Of a stretch of 64,000 bases of DNA, positions 1 to 13,477 are shown in pieces (position 1 is the first letter of the stretch; every line of letters starts with the position of its first letter). The stretch lies in assembly GCA_947846985.1 (NCBI GenBank), contig CANTUZ010000004.1:81759659-81823658 (forward strand). The letters run 5' to 3'. The notes under the pieces were generated by a model. The model saw only the letters and a list, made by a program, of their open reading frames with translations, ran no database searches and had not been told where the DNA came from. Source of the stretch: Fratercula arctica (Eukaryota; Chordata; Aves; Charadriiformes; Alcidae). The translations under genes and the position numbers were made by a program.

Positions 1-399
1 CTATGTGCTTAAAATCAAACAAGTTTATACAGAGTGGTGGCCTGCGGTCTCAAGGCACAGCCACTCAGTGAACCATTCTCAGAGACTATGTCACTAACAT
101 TCATTTACAACATTGTCCTCCTCTTGACCATCACAGTCATATCATTCACCAAAAACAACAGAAGAAAAGGATCTAAATGGTAATTACTTTTCGCAGATGG
201 AAAGCAACTCCAAGAACAGTGATGAAATCCCCACCTCTCAAACATTAACATCCCCGCATCGGATGCGCTCTGAACCCCAGCTAGACCACCACAAGACCTG
301 CCGTCTAGGTGAGACAGCCGGGCTCTAACTGGAGAAGCACGGAATGACACGATGAGGCACAGAAGTAACAACATTGCTAGTTTTATATATCACGTAATT
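1..399. other. Single-copy stretch, no gene seen
   Basis: I see no recognisable exon or repeat here. The stretch has a few short open frames on both strands with no familiar motif. It ends at the 3' edge of a minus-strand CR1 copy. Confidence 0.5.
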
Positions 400-512
400 A
401 TAGAACCACAGAATGGTTTGGGTGGGAAGGGACCTTAAAGCCCACCCAGTGCCACCCCCTGCCCTGGGCAGGGACACCCCCACTAGACCAGGTTGCTCAA
501 AGCCCCGTCCAA
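400..512 (-). mobile_element. CR1 LINE 3'-end fragment (copy 1)
   Basis: The stretch begins with a degenerate CR1 tail (tagaaccacagaatgg) and continues into the block gtttgggtgggaagggacc, which on the minus strand is the 3' untranslated end of an avian CR1 LINE. About 113 bp survive, to near agccccgtccaa, where the match stops; this is the severe 5' truncation usual for CR1, which inserts by target-primed reverse transcription. It belongs to the same type as the copies at 38109 and 44547, which share the motif gccaccccctgccctgggca. It holds no coding sequence. A small difference in the distal part (cactagaccagg against caccagcccagg) suggests it is older than those two. The family call is from recognition by eye. 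Confidence 0.88.
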
Positions 513-2670
513 TGGGGACCAATATATGACCATTGGTTTTCTGCATCACAGGGGTTTTTCAGACAGGGAAGGAGCAAATACTTTATGTCTTCCTTTCTCT
601 GTACCCAGAGGCTTATGAACCAAAAATCAGGTTCTGGCTGTGTCAGACAACTTTTGGACCGTTTCAACTCCCGCCTGTTGGGACGTGCTCCCCCGGCGCA
701 CGGGCACCGCTGAGCCACCGCCCCAGCAGCCCTGTGGAACCCACCAGCCACCCTCACCCCCTGCTCGGACACAGCGTCAGCCCACTTGGTACGAGAACGA
801 CCAACTGACATTTTATAACATTGTCATCCACAAAGTGATTTTTTGTATTCCCAGGTGTGACCGAGCTATTAATAAAGTCCCTTTGCACAGATGAGCTGTA
901 CCAAAGGAAAACCCTGAGGATTATCAAGGTCTCAAATCCAATCCGGTAGGTTTTGCCTCAAAACCTTCCCCAGAAGCAATGACCCATGTAGTAAGGGAAA
1001 TTTATAAGTTCCAGACATAACTCTTATTTTGCCAACAGCTGGGGTGAGATGACACTAAATAATGACATTTTGGACACAGGCCTTGGTACCCAAGCTCTAA
1101 ATGCCCACATCCAGAGACACACAGGCTTCTCCCCAGTCCACTCCACATTTTTTGTTCCTGTTTGGTTAGAAGTAGACGAGCAGTATACCTGAAAGCACCC
1201 TTCACTCTTAGCCTGAATAACACATCCTCAAGTTTCTTTACAGCTCTTTTACAGCTGATCAAGGGTTAGATGCACCCGAAAGCCCGACAATCCATCTGTA
1301 TAACCCTAAGGGGCAAATTTTGACTTTTGTTGTGATTTTGACCATGAAGATTTCGCCACTTCACCTGATGGTTAAAGGCCACAAGACTGTGCAAAGGCTT
1401 GAACAGTATCATTAAGAAAGATAAACAGTGTGATAACATTTGGCAGGCACATCTGGAGCTGCACGCCCCTGGAAATGACCTTTAAAGCTCTTCCAATGCC
1501 TCTGAAAGCACGTGCATCAAGGACGAACGGCCCCTGACTGACTCTGGCTCTGCTGGACGGCAGGAAACATTCTAACATTCATTCTGGTTCTGCTACTCAA
1601 GACTCATTTCAAACACTTGATAATGTGCTCAATATTTAGGTATCAAAAATGACACAAAAGATACTTCAGTCTTGGTGGTTTAATTTTTTTTCTTTTTTAA
1701 TAATAATGTTTGCAGTTGTTCTGTAAAAGGTATCAGCTAGGGACGCATTACAGGAAACTACTGTGTATCACGTACAGAAAGTTTCTCTAGGAAGATTATG
1801 GATCATCCTTCATTCAACCATCATGCATCACTCATGCATGTGAGTCAGTTTTCACATATACAAAAGTTATCAACAATACAGATTTTTCATGCCCTAAATC
1901 TCCAAAAACTGAATAAAAAGCTTTGTAATCTTGAGGCTTTTAATATTATGCAAATAATTTATACATTTACTTTATTAATAAAACATCATTATATTACATA
2001 GAGACAAATTTTGCACTTCTGTTTTTGAGCTATTTTTAAATTAGGTTAGATTTGACAAGGGACTATTTGTGGTAATGTGGTAATTAAGATTTGAACAGAT
2101 GTCAGCATTAATAAGGGACTCAAATGAGGTGTAGGGAGATAAATGTACTCTTTCAGCTGTGCTGGCACACCAGGCATCGTTGAGAGGAGAAGACAGCATG
2201 GCTTCAGCAGTTCTTTTTTCAGGAGAGCTTCTGGAAAATTGTCCAGTGACTCGAGGTTTCTGGTATTATTCCGACATTTGCATCATCTTTCAGACTGCAT
2301 TATTCTTAAAATAAATTACTGTTCTATCAATATTTATAACATTATACAATTTGATCTATACCTTATTATTGCATAACTGTTAAAACACAAATTATTATCT
2401 TTTGTGCTATTGATCATCACTTTAAAAAAAATTCTATACCTAGATTTTCTGTTCTCCTTCCCTGTTACTATAGGTTGCACAAGTACTTAACACTGCGAGC
2501 AACAACCTTCAGAAATTACGAGCTGAATTCACAGACAGGTCCGAGTCCTGGCCAAGAGTTCTAAACACAAAGAAACCAGTATTTCCATTGGATGAACTAA
2601 GCTGGAATAAGTAGAGAAATTCACCACCAGCTAACAAAGATGAACAAAAATGAGCTGACCACTCCATTTG
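513..2670. other. Single-copy, AT-rich stretch, no gene seen
   Basis: A GC-richer section lies at about 655-800, with several CpG dinucleotides and a proline-rich open frame on the plus strand; nothing in it resembles a known protein. The rest is AT-rich. The stretch 1680-1720 has a T-rich tract followed by a short TAA run. I see no splice-flanked exon that I would trust. Confidence 0.45.
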
Positions 2671-2960
2671 CAGCCGCTCGTTTAACCTGTATCTACACCG
2701 GTAAATACAACGCTCAGACCGTTCTCTGCCCCGCGACTCCCTGATACACCAGGTCCAACTCCCCGCGCCCTCACCCAGCGCAGCCACTTCCACACACGTT
2801 TGTGAGCGGTGTCCCACCACCCCGAGCCCCGGATTTTGTTGTTGGGGTGTTCAATAGCGAGTGGTACCTGCCACAGGCAACACCGTGCTCTCCACATGGT
2901 TGACTGCAGAGCAGCGTGGGGAACCGGGCGTCAGTGCTCCGAGCCCTCGCCCTATTGCTG
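2671..2960. promoter_or_regulatory. CpG-dense patch, possible small CpG island
   Basis: By eye this patch holds about 20 CpG dinucleotides in roughly 290 bases, with GC content well above the flanks. CpG is depleted elsewhere in the window, so the density stands out. No TATA box, clear initiator or downstream exon could be identified, so promoter function is only a possibility. Such patches also occur by chance or biased gene conversion in bird genomes. The count is a manual estimate. Confidence 0.25.
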
Positions 2961-5368
2961 CACTGATCAGTCAGCAAATCCCTCCATCTTATCCATATGA
3001 ACATGTCTGCCCCGTCTCACATCATAAATAAACACAATTTTTACTAAACTCTTAATTGCTTTCTCCACTGCTCATCTTTTTGCCAAGGTCACCTCAACAG
3101 GAGAAGCAGCGTAAGAAGCTCTCCTGACCAGGAACATTGCTTGTTTGGTTTTTAAAAATCTCTTTCAGAGAAAACACTATCTACTTCTCTTTTTGTTCCA
3201 TTTCTTGTGACGCATTTCACAGTCACGTTCCTCTAGCACCATATTAAGAACCTCTTTCAATTAGAATATTTTCATGTCTTGTTACAAACTCAGAAAGAAG
3301 ATCCCAGAATTTGACCCATAGGAGTTTATGCAAATATATTTCAGCCTATGAAGCATTCATTATACTTTTAAAATAGAAAAATAACAATTTAACATACAAT
3401 AACAAATTGCTGCATCACCATGTAACAACTGGCATGTGTCTAAGCAACAACCGCTCTGCAAACTAAAACAATTGACACTTTTGACCCCGTGATCGTTTCT
3501 ACTCAGAACATTTGTCAAGAATTGTACTATTAAAAGGCTTGAGCCCTTTAAACTAGTCATTGGAACCTGCTCCTGTCTTACTCAGAAATTATGGTATGCA
3601 GATAAGATTACGGCACCATTAAGTAGAGCTTCATGACTCTATGCAATTTCTGCAAATAGAAAGCAAGCTGAAATAATATTCGCTAAGAATATTGAACAAG
3701 AGTTTTTAAAAGAACAGAAATTTGTAAGGAAAAAAAGGAATTTCACGCAGTACTTCAAATTATTATTGAGCACTAGTTAAAAATACTGCTTCTTCTCAAT
3801 GAAGATGAGAACTGGTTCTTTCGCACTTTCTTTTCTTTTTCTTGCAATGGGCAGTAACTTAAAGCACATTAAGAATGTGACAAATTTCGGAAATATTGCA
3901 ATCTGCTTACAGATATTCCAGACTACCGGGGACCTGAAAGATGACCACGCTCTTCTGGACCAGAACTCTCACAGACACATCCTGGCAGGATGCCTCAAAA
4001 CAACTCTTGCAAAAACTAGCAGAACACAGCACCCGGGCGCGCTCACGTCTTCTACTCTTAGGAGCCACCTAAGGCCCTACAAGGAAAGAGGAGACTACGG
4101 GCAAAAACTCTACGGGTGAGATGGAAAAACCCCTTGTTCTGGAGTACTAATATACAAAGTAGGTAAAGTCTAAAACTGCACCTGGAAAAGGACACAAAAA
4201 TACAATCCACATTACATTCTTTTGCAACAGTTTGCAACCACGGTGGTGGCACAACGGGTACGAAGGTGTTGACAGAAACCCCATGCACCACGGGCAATGC
4301 TCTGGGCATATAATGCAAAGTACTCTGAGAAATAGTCCTGAGAAAGAAAAGCAAATAGGACTAAGATCCATCTCCTCCAAAAAAAACCCCCAAACCCCAA
4401 ACAACCTAAAACCAGCTCCTGTACTGTGGTCACACAAACCATGGCAGGTGGTACAAGAGTCAGAGTCTAAACCCAGAAGAAGTTGCAAAACACGGCAGTA
4501 CGTTATCCAATTTGTAAGTTTTTGCAAGGATCAAAAAGCGAATGTGAAGAGACAGCAAAGCAGGTGCAGCACGGCCAAAAAGGGTAAGAAAAGTACCACT
4601 TCCATAACCGGGAAATCTGTGCAGGTCTGTAGTGAGCACTGCAATACAGGTACAGATTTTCTCAGCCGTTCCCAACGGATTATTGCTCTAACGCCTGTTT
4701 CCTCAGCGTTCATCTCATGCCCTTTTACTGGGTTATTATTCTACCAATTACTCTATTTCAGCAAGGTAAAGAACTGGTTTAGAGAATTCTTATTTCTCTG
4801 GCCCCCATTATCCACATAACCTGTTTTATCTTTTCATTCTCTTTCACACTCCCAGTTCAATGCCAGCATCAGGATTTCCACCTTGTACCATTTGGGCTGG
4901 CATCAACTGCCAGCATGCAGTATCCCAATGCTAGTCCTCTGCTCTTGCTTTCTCCCCGTGCTTTACTCTGTCACACTATTTTATTTACTGCTAATTATCA
5001 GTAGCAAGAGTACTGATTTCCCTTCTGCTCTTCTTCCAAGCCTCCTCAAGTATCAAATATTACACATAGTACTGCAGCTTCTTCTGAAGAGGAAAAAGGA
5101 AAAAAATAAATGGAACCAACCCTCCTACTTCTGCATCAGCATTTAAAGCACACGTATTTAAAATGTCGAGACATCTGTCATGTCAAGATATCCTTAGTGC
5201 AAAACTTCGTTTCTCATTTGGTCTCATGTAACCAGGTATGCAAACTTACGTTCTGCATTTCCCAACCTATGCACACACACCCCCCAAAAAATGAACCATA
5301 ATCTTCACAATTCCTATCCCCTCCAGGTCTTGAAACATGCATAAAATAATTTAAAATCATAATTTAAA
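2961..5368. other. Single-copy stretch with long but unrecognised open frames
   Basis: Open frames overlap on both strands at 4147-4819. The plus-strand frame at 4232-4819 (195 codons) is the longest in the window that does not run through a repeat. Its translation has a low-complexity Lys/Pro/Asn stretch over an A- and C-rich tract near 4376-4415 and no motif I know. An ORF of this length is about what chance allows in 64 kb. I do not call a gene. Confidence 0.4.
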
Positions 5369-8300
5369 CCAAAAAAAAAAAAGGGAGGAGGAAGGAGTGA
5401 TTTCTGTTTTGCTTCCTCTCTTGACACAGGTTTAGTGTAATACTTTGGAAAATTTATTAAACTCCGTCCTGTGATTTTGAGGAAGTCTGCTAACCTCTAA
5501 CCTCAGTGAATCAGTCACACACAAAATGTTACTACTGCAACATCTCTCAGAAATATAAAGAAACTTCCCTTGCTTCTCCAAAATTATCTCGGATCATCTC
5601 ATCATTCCCAAGTACAGTGGTTGCACTCCGTTGCAGTGCCTGAATTTCATACACACGGCAGCGATGTGTGCCCGGAGGCTCCCGGCATGGCCAGAAGCAG
5701 TGTTTGCCCCCTCACCAGGTGGCACGGAAGGTCTGAAGCATCGCTGGATGCCCAGCGTGGGCTGGAGCTGCGCTGCACCCCTCTGGACGTCCCCTGGCAC
5801 CACCTCACCCGACACATCCGGGCTCGTACCATGGGCACCAAAGGGTGGAAAGACCCGAATACATGGCACAGAAGTTAGTTAAGTTCAAGGATTTCCAGCT
5901 GGTAATGATTTATACATGTGATATAGTTGCTGAGGCTCGTATAACATTTGTTGAAGTAAGCCAAAACGCAAAAGTTATGAAGACAGCAAATACTCTCAGC
6001 AGTGAAAAATGCTGAACTAGAACAATAGCACTAAAATGAGTTTGCGATTTTAATTACATAATGTGACTTTGCTTATGAAAAATCAGAATTTCAGCATCTA
6101 TGCAACTTTTCCACAGACTGAGCTTCAACAACTCCATATACGATGGCTCCAGATATCCCAGAATGAGCAATATTGCTATGAATTAAACGACTAAAGGTGA
6201 TTCTCACAAATTCTGGCAAACACGGAAAACTTCTCTACTCTGCTCTTGGGCACGCAAGGCATAGTGCTTCTCCCTCCCTCCTGCTGTAGCCACCTGAACG
6301 CCTGAGGAAGCCAGCCTTACCCTGCCTGAGCCTGCTACCCAGCTGATGGCAATGACAATTTTTGGCTATATTTTTGGATGAACGTGGCCCGAGGCGATTA
6401 AGATATCAGACCATCTGTATGGAAAACACTCTCTCACAAACACAACATACAGCAAAATTATTTTTTCTGATTTACATACTCATGGTATTCAGAATGATAG
6501 TTTAAAAGATACATTTCCAAATATATCCACTAAATTGTCTTTTCTGTGAAGCTGTCCTTGGCGGCAGGAGAGCAGCTGAAGCAGGGCTGCAGAGCAAGAG
6601 GAGACAGACCTGCTTTACATCATACGCGCCTCCGCTGGTACAGCATAGTCAGGAGCTACAGAAACCGTAAGCTGCGAGTGATGGCCTTAGTAACACCGGT
6701 TTACAGCTTGTAGCTACTCACCAAAGCAGACATACAGCCCGGAGCGGGAGAGACCCATGCTGAGCACCTCGCGTGGACCGAGATGAAAAGATTTTAGGGA
6801 AATGATTGTATCGCTATTTACTAACAATGAAGATACACAGAAAATGTTTTCTTGTAACAGGATGATGACAATCTACAGTTTTCAATTATTCACAGCACTA
6901 CTTTAACGTCACTGAGAAGGAGATATTAATGTTTGATTAGGTTAAAGGAGTTCATTTCTGGTCACAAATCTAACGACAAGCCTGACAATTCCTTATTTAT
7001 ATTCTCTTAAAGCGTTTGCATTTTTAAAAGAGTATTTCTTTAGCACTCACGCTCTTTTACATCCCGTGTTGTGGCCACAGGGCTTTGTGGTCAGGACTGC
7101 GTATAACCAGTGGCCTCTTACACCCAAGGAAATCCCGGCCCCGCAGCCCCAGCCCCGCTCACAGGGTATTCCAACAAGGCGGCACCAGGACCACGGAAGA
7201 CACTCGAACAGTCACCCCCAGGACGCACAGGATGTACATTTTTGCAGATTAGCTCTGAGAGTCTATTTGTCCTCATTAAACTCTTGCGGGTCGAATGATT
7301 ATATTGGTATTGGTGCAAATCATGTCAGACACTGAGGGAGCAAGAGACCTGAGCGCAGCATTTATCTAGAGTTGTCAACTCATAATGTTGGTTCTTGGCC
7401 TTGTCAGGCAAATACACAGCCATATTGACTGCCTGAACTCCCAAAGTGCTTTCACAGTTTTTCAAAATTTCTTAAAGAAACTAACTTATCATGGACTAAA
7501 ATCAAAAGCATACTTGTGGGCGATTATGTATTAAAGATGGGAAACTAAAGAGAAGAACCTATGGTCGTTTCTATAATTAGCGGTACTTACAACTTTTACA
7601 GTATCTGTCTCGAGCTCTGTATTCTGCAATATGTTCAACAAATCATATGGAAGAGGGAATGAATAATGTTATATCAAAGTTCAATGATGATTTGAAATTA
7701 TTCAGAATAAAGAAAAGTAAAGCTAAAAGGAAAAGAGGCGCAAGTTGATAAAACAAGAAACAAAACGGAGTGTTGACAGCAACGTCACATGATAACTTTT
7801 TATGATAAGTTGTAAATTTGCTATTATCTCTTAGGAAAAAAAAAAGAAATTGAAATCTCTTTTCAGTAGAAGTCAAAAGGATAATAAAACTTCTGGAATT
7901 ACTATAAAGGCATAGAGAACAAATTATTAGGCCACTCACTATATGGTGGCTGAGCAAAACCACAGTTTTTCACAAACATTCACCCTATTTCAGTATTGCA
8001 CAACGATCACCCTACCTCAAGAACATATGACTAATCTAAAATTAAGCTAAAAGCCTTGTACAAAGAAAGGCAACAAAGGTGGTCAAGAGCATGACAAGTT
8101 TCCAAGAACAGCTCCAAGACTCTTCAGCTTAGAGGGCTATAGAAGTCATGGATGGTGTAAACAAGTTGAAGAAGGAACCGTTACTTACTCTCGTAATGCA
8201 AGTAATAGGGAAAAACCCACAACCAACAAATACCTTCTCAGCCATCACATGAACTGTGAAATAAATCCAGTGTATTTTGCAGATTCAAAGTGTTCCGAGC

Positions 8301-9950
8301 AATCTCTGCAGCAGGACCACTGAACAGGTATTTATCAATGAACATTACAGTTAAAGGACTTCTCGACAAAGAAGGTGCATAGATTTCCTTTTTGCCCCTG
8401 AGCTAAAGACAAGGATGGTGCCTGTTCTTAAAAAGTTTATTTTGGAGAAAGGTTTCCCAGGAAGGGCCTCTTCCAGGATGCGCCATATATTAAAGGCAAT
8501 TTATATTCCAACCAGCCAACGCAGGATGCTGTGGAAGCCAGATATATTGAAGTGTTATTAAAGATCTAATAGTGGTAAAAATTCATTAGAAGGCATATAT
8601 ATTTTGTTTTGTAGAATTTCTGTTTTTCTAGATACTCTACAGAACAAAAGGAAAGTTTTCAGGTTACAGAAGGTAACTGAAGGGCTAAAAATTCCCTCCA
8701 GATGCAACATTCCTACACAAGAAATTTGCTATACCTTCTACTTTCAAGTTTTTCTAACAGATTTTTTTTTCAATGAAAAATTAACAATTTCTCGTAAAAA
8801 TTTCTCCTACTTTTTATATAGGCATCTTAATGTTCAGAGGATAAAAGATGATCCACATAAAGCAGGGAAGTGAGTAGAAGTGAATGCAGAGAAACCTCAA
8901 CATTACATTGGAAACAGAAAGGTTAATTCTTTACAAAAAAAAAATTTAAAAAATCCCATAAATCAGATGAATTTATCCCTTCATGTTAGCAATTCTTCAC
9001 TTTTACGGGGTGAAAAACCCAACAGATTTATTACTACATTTTGTAAATACGAAGCCAACTGTAAATCCTCAACGTCATCTTGTATGGCACATTTTAGCTA
9101 GGACCATAACTGAGTAACTGCTGCTCTGCTGCTGCTGGTCAGAGTCTGCTAAAACTGCAAGGGGAAAAAAATAAAAAACCCAAAGAAAAAAGTACTTGGG
9201 CTATGATAAAGAAATTATGAAAACCCTGAAAATGTCTATCTCCAAAGCGACCACTGCTTTCACAAGGGATTAATTCAAGCTACCAAGTAACCAACAGTGT
9301 TTGACAATATTTTGAACTAGTGGTAGATTTTAACCTTAACAATGACGGCATTAAATAAGCTGACTCCGAAGAAGAAAACGTTGACCTCCAGCCCTGCACA
9401 CTGCCATCAGGAAGAGCAATCTGCGACCTGCAGGCTCTGCGGCAGGACTTGCCCCCGACGTGGAGACATCTGCTCCGCTCTACCTCGGCCAACAAAACGC
9501 AAGAGCAACAATGCAGTTGGAGCTGCTTTCTTTGCAAAAGAAAAAGGAAAATTATTAGTTTTCTGTAAAAACTTTCAAATACATCCAGGAAATCAGTCCA
9601 CTCTTAATTACATCTATTCTGTCAGCTAAAAAATAAGACTAAAAATATCCTTAGAACTGGCAGGGTATTCCTCATTTTGCAATCCGAGCACACAAGCGTA
9701 GAGCAGCTAAATGATTTCAGACATATGACATACAGTTAAAGGATCTACAAGGTCTGTGACAAAGAACATACTCTAAGATAACATGAACAAACCTTGAAGT
9801 CTTGATTCAGAGATCACAATCTAATTTATTCTTTAAAGGACAGTGATAACAATTTGCTTTATTTATGTTCTCTTCATTACATATTTTTAAAGATGTTATG
9901 ACACTTTAGATCTCAAAATCTATCCCTATAATATAAATAATGGTAATATA
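5369..9950. other. Single-copy, AT-rich stretch, no gene seen
   Basis: The block opens with a 12-A run near 5371. A GC-richer section at about 5650-5850 gives overlapping open frames on both strands that are unlike any protein I recognise. From about 7500 to 9950 the sequence is AT-rich with short homopolymer runs. No repeat family, tRNA or exon could be identified. Confidence 0.4.
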
Positions 9951-9968
9951 ATATATATATATATATAT
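9951..9968. repeat. (AT)9 microsatellite
   Basis: A pure run of nine AT dinucleotides, preceded by the interrupted AT-rich sequence taatata. Likely length-variable. Confidence 0.95.
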
Positions 9969-10989
9969 GACTTCTGTCTATGACACGCCAATGATATTAA
10001 ATCAGAGAGTGCTTATCTTTGGAGAAAACACCTTTCTGTAAGAAACAAAAATGACTTTCAAGTCTCCAAATCCACAGAAGGGAACAATCACTGCTGCAGC
10101 CAGGGAAGCACCGTGACACCTGGGCATGGTTTAAAAACCACTGCCTTCTGAGTGAATATCCTTAACGAATTGAAATGAATGAGCGTCTTTTAAAACTATT
10201 TTCTTCAAATAAAAAAAAAAAAAAAAGGTGTATGTTTCCAAACTTATTAAAGAGTTTAATCATTGCTAAATATAACATACATTTTCTGACCTGAGTCATA
10301 AGTTTTCAGTGCTTCAACACTGAAGCCACCGGCATGTACAAATTACTCTATACGCTACTTATTTTACTTTGAAATTGAATAGTTCTATAATGTCAGAACA
10401 AATAAGAAGACTTTATGCAAAAGTTTTATTTTGTAAGACAAGTACCACAGGCTGACTCAAAGCAACATCTACTTTTTTGTTTGTCTCCTACTGGTTCAAA
10501 AGAAATAAACAAAATATCTTTCCCATTTACTGTCACTTTCACAGGAAATTATATTTTATTTTTAACCTTACTTTCCTTGTAATGCCTTCACAAACAAGAC
10601 AAGAAAAAGGAAATACTCTTTTATTATTTGTTCCCCATGGAGCAACTTCTCTCTCCAGCTTCTCAGAAAACCCAACAGCTGCCTCCCACAGACCATGTAT
10701 GCAAAAAAAAGGAAAAAACAATAGTACTTAAAAATGGCTACAAATGACAAGGTTCAAGCCTGGGTACCCGGCTGCACAGGAATTTCAGCGAGGTTGGGTT
10801 TTACTGGTGTCAGTTCACGAGTTTCTGCGTTTGTCCTGGCCGTGCCTCATCAAAACCTCTACAAATGCCGAGTGCTGGAGCGCTGGGTTTGATTTGGGAT
10901 GAAAGGACTTCTACTAGAATCTTCTTGAGGGGTGTTTCAGTAACAGGCGCCATAAGAATAAGAAAAAAAAAGTCATAATTGTCACTTGG
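9969..10989. other. Single-copy stretch, no gene seen
   Basis: It contains a 16-A run at 10211-10226. The string ggttcaagcct at 10751 loosely resembles a tRNA B box but lacks a foldable tRNA around it. Nothing else is recognised. Confidence 0.4.
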
Positions 10990-11225
10990 ACCTTTCCCCG
11001 CCGTACAAAAGAGTGTGAAAGCGCCGTCTCCCCCGTCGGCCCCGGCGTGGGTGGCACTGCCCTCCGCCAGCACCGACCCTCCCCACGGAGTGGAGCGGAG
11101 GGGTCGTCATCCCCGGGGACCTTCCCCGCGCACAGTCAGCAGGGAAGTGGCTCCAGCCCAACCGGCCCCACTGGCCCAAGGGCTGGGGCTCCCTGCCGAG
11201 AAGGGGGCTGTACCGGGGGAAGTGG
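10990..11225. promoter_or_regulatory. CpG-dense patch, possible small CpG island
   Basis: About 20 CpG dinucleotides fall within roughly 235 bases at an estimated GC content near 65 percent, giving an observed/expected CpG ratio estimated by hand at about 0.8. That would meet the classical small-island thresholds. The flanks drop abruptly to AT-rich sequence, with an A12 run just downstream at about 11267. No transcription start signal or coding exon is visible, so a link to a promoter (for example of an unannotated non-coding transcript) is inference. Open frames crossing it on both strands are Pro/Gly/Ala-rich, as expected from the base composition alone. Confidence 0.3.
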
Positions 11226-13460
11226 AGCCCAGGTGCTCAGCAGACAAGCAAACGAAGGTCAAGAGTAAAAAAAAAAAAACAAGAATCAGATAAGGAAACC
11301 TGGTCTGCAACCACAAATTGGTGCTAACACTGAAAAACACTCTTATTTGTCATTTGGAAACCACATACCACAGGATCTTCGGGGAGGGCATGTAGAATAA
11401 AGGAATCTGGTTGCATTTGACCTCATAAACAATACTGAAGTATTTGCAAGAAAGCATTTTCATTATTCAGTAGCCAGGTACAGGCTCCTCCGCGGGTTTA
11501 GGCACTTGGAGGAATGTGTTCCTTAATTATTGGTAAGAGCGCCCCTGCAATACAGCCTTTGTCCTGTTAATGATAACTGCATTTCTAGACACGTCACGTG
11601 AAAGAGGCAGCGCTCTTGAGACGATTTACTAATGCGAGAATAAAACTGTCAGATTGAAGTCAATAAAATTTTTAAAGAGTATTCGTGCTTGATACCCAGT
11701 GATTTCATGCAATGCAGTGTGCAGCAGTCGCTAATGCTCAGGTAATCAATAGGGAATTAGGAGACTGGTATCTTTGTTTCATGGCTCTCTTTGTCATCAG
11801 CTCCCTACAACGCTTCAGAGCAAAGACTCTTTGCAGAGCGACTACAGGAAAATACCCCTACCTGATCCTATTTATGCAGCTCTGGAAAACTCTTCTTGTG
11901 GAGGATTGCCAGATTGCACAGGGGAAAAACGTTTAAAACAAAATGTCACGCCTTTGGTGCTCACAACAGGGAACAGAGGGGTTCAGGACCAGCTCGCTAC
12001 TTTTTCAAAAGGCGTGCGAGGTTTTTCTTTTAGTTTGGCAAATTTACACACACACAAAAAAATACGGTGTAGCTTAAATGCAGGTTGAAATGTGCACGTG
12101 TTGTGGCTTCTACGTTGTTTACAAGATTCCTCACTGTAAGGTTTGTGGAGTGTGCAGATGGCACTGTATTCTGGAGTTTCTTATTCCTAAATCACTCCCT
12201 AAAGTACACATAAGACTTTTACGAACACAGGCACCTGCACGTTCTTGTCACTCCAAGCTGGGGGTTGTTAACAGAGCTCAGCGTCGCACAGGAGCCTTGT
12301 TCCTTTCTCCGTCTCCTCTGCCAGATGAGCTCAGCACCAAGATGAAGTAGGTTTTGTTACTACGTGGGCACTTGGAGCCGCCAGAATGACTCTGCTTCAC
12401 CTTCTGCAACCTGTTCTGCAATAAAGAACTAACGCAAGCAATAAAAAGACACCGTCGACTGTGATTTGGAAACAGACTACTACACGGTAGTAGGGAAAAG
12501 GAAAAAGAATAATAATTTGGGTCCTCTAAGATTATGCTCTTTGTCAAATGCACAACATTTTATTTGGTGATGTTAAAACACCTATGCAAACAAGCTACCT
12601 TGTTATGTGACTCAGCCCATTCTAGATTTGGCACTGCTGAATCGTTTGGGCTTTAATCAGAATGACAGAGGGGTTAAATCACAACAACAATGAATTTAAA
12701 TGCCTCCCCAAAACCTAGGATACCTTAGCAACTATACGTTTCACCAGGAATAACAATAAATTTGAAACCTGATTTTCTTTTTGCAATAAATTAGTTCCAC
12801 AATAGTAATTCAAGGAGTCTCTTGAGTAGGGAAAGAAATGTTATAGCCTAGGACATATATGTGTAAAACAACATCGCTTTTATATGTAAGGATTAAAAAA
12901 AAAAAAAATTAAAAAAGTGAAAAAAAAATTGGAGGAAGTAATTTTTACATATTTCTACAGCAGGTACTACTCCCTCTTATAGCCAGTTTATATTAATGAA
13001 CTGTACATTAAAATATTCCAGCATCCCACATTAAAATACTGGGAGTCGCAAACAGTCACCAAAACTAGGGCGGCCCCGTCCGCCGGAGCAGCGCTGAGTC
13101 CAACGGCAGATGGCTGGTAGGGAACCCCATTTCTAGAGCCTTCTTGGGAGCAGTCTGGCAAGGGGTCAGGTAGGAGAGCCACACCATGCCTTTAGGGCAG
13201 CAATCTGGACAACTTTTTTCACCATGCCAAAAGAAGCGGAATCCACCCAGGGAGTGGGGTGCACGGAGCAGCCCTGCCCAGGACGGCGGCCGCCTCTGCC
13301 CCTCCAGCCTACTGGGATGTGGAACGGATCCATCCCAGCTCATCCCTAACAGGGAGCTTCCGAATGCACGGGGTATGCAGAGAGAACTGGGTTGGGTTTG
13401 TTACATCAAAATGTTTAATTTTGCATTCTTAAATGGAAACAGGACACTTCTCACATTGTT
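11226..13460. other. Single-copy, AT-rich stretch, no gene seen
   Basis: A-run at 12895-12908. A GC-richer section at about 13060-13330 carries open frames on both strands with no recognised domain. The plus-strand frame from 13186 to 13722 owes part of its length to the downstream G tract, which codes for glycines. Confidence 0.4.
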
Positions 13461-13477
13461 GGGGGGGGGGGGGGGGG
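13461..13477 (+). repeat. G17 homopolymer, quadruplex-capable
   Basis: A run of 17 G followed at once by tgggggtgg. It has enough guanines for a four-stranded G-quadruplex on the plus strand. Runs of this length are unstable in replication and are frequently miscounted in sequencing. Confidence 0.93.

Noticed and set aside
10730..10770. tRNA gene suggested by ggttcaagcct
   Set aside because: No cloverleaf, no acceptor pairing and no convincing A box at the right distance.
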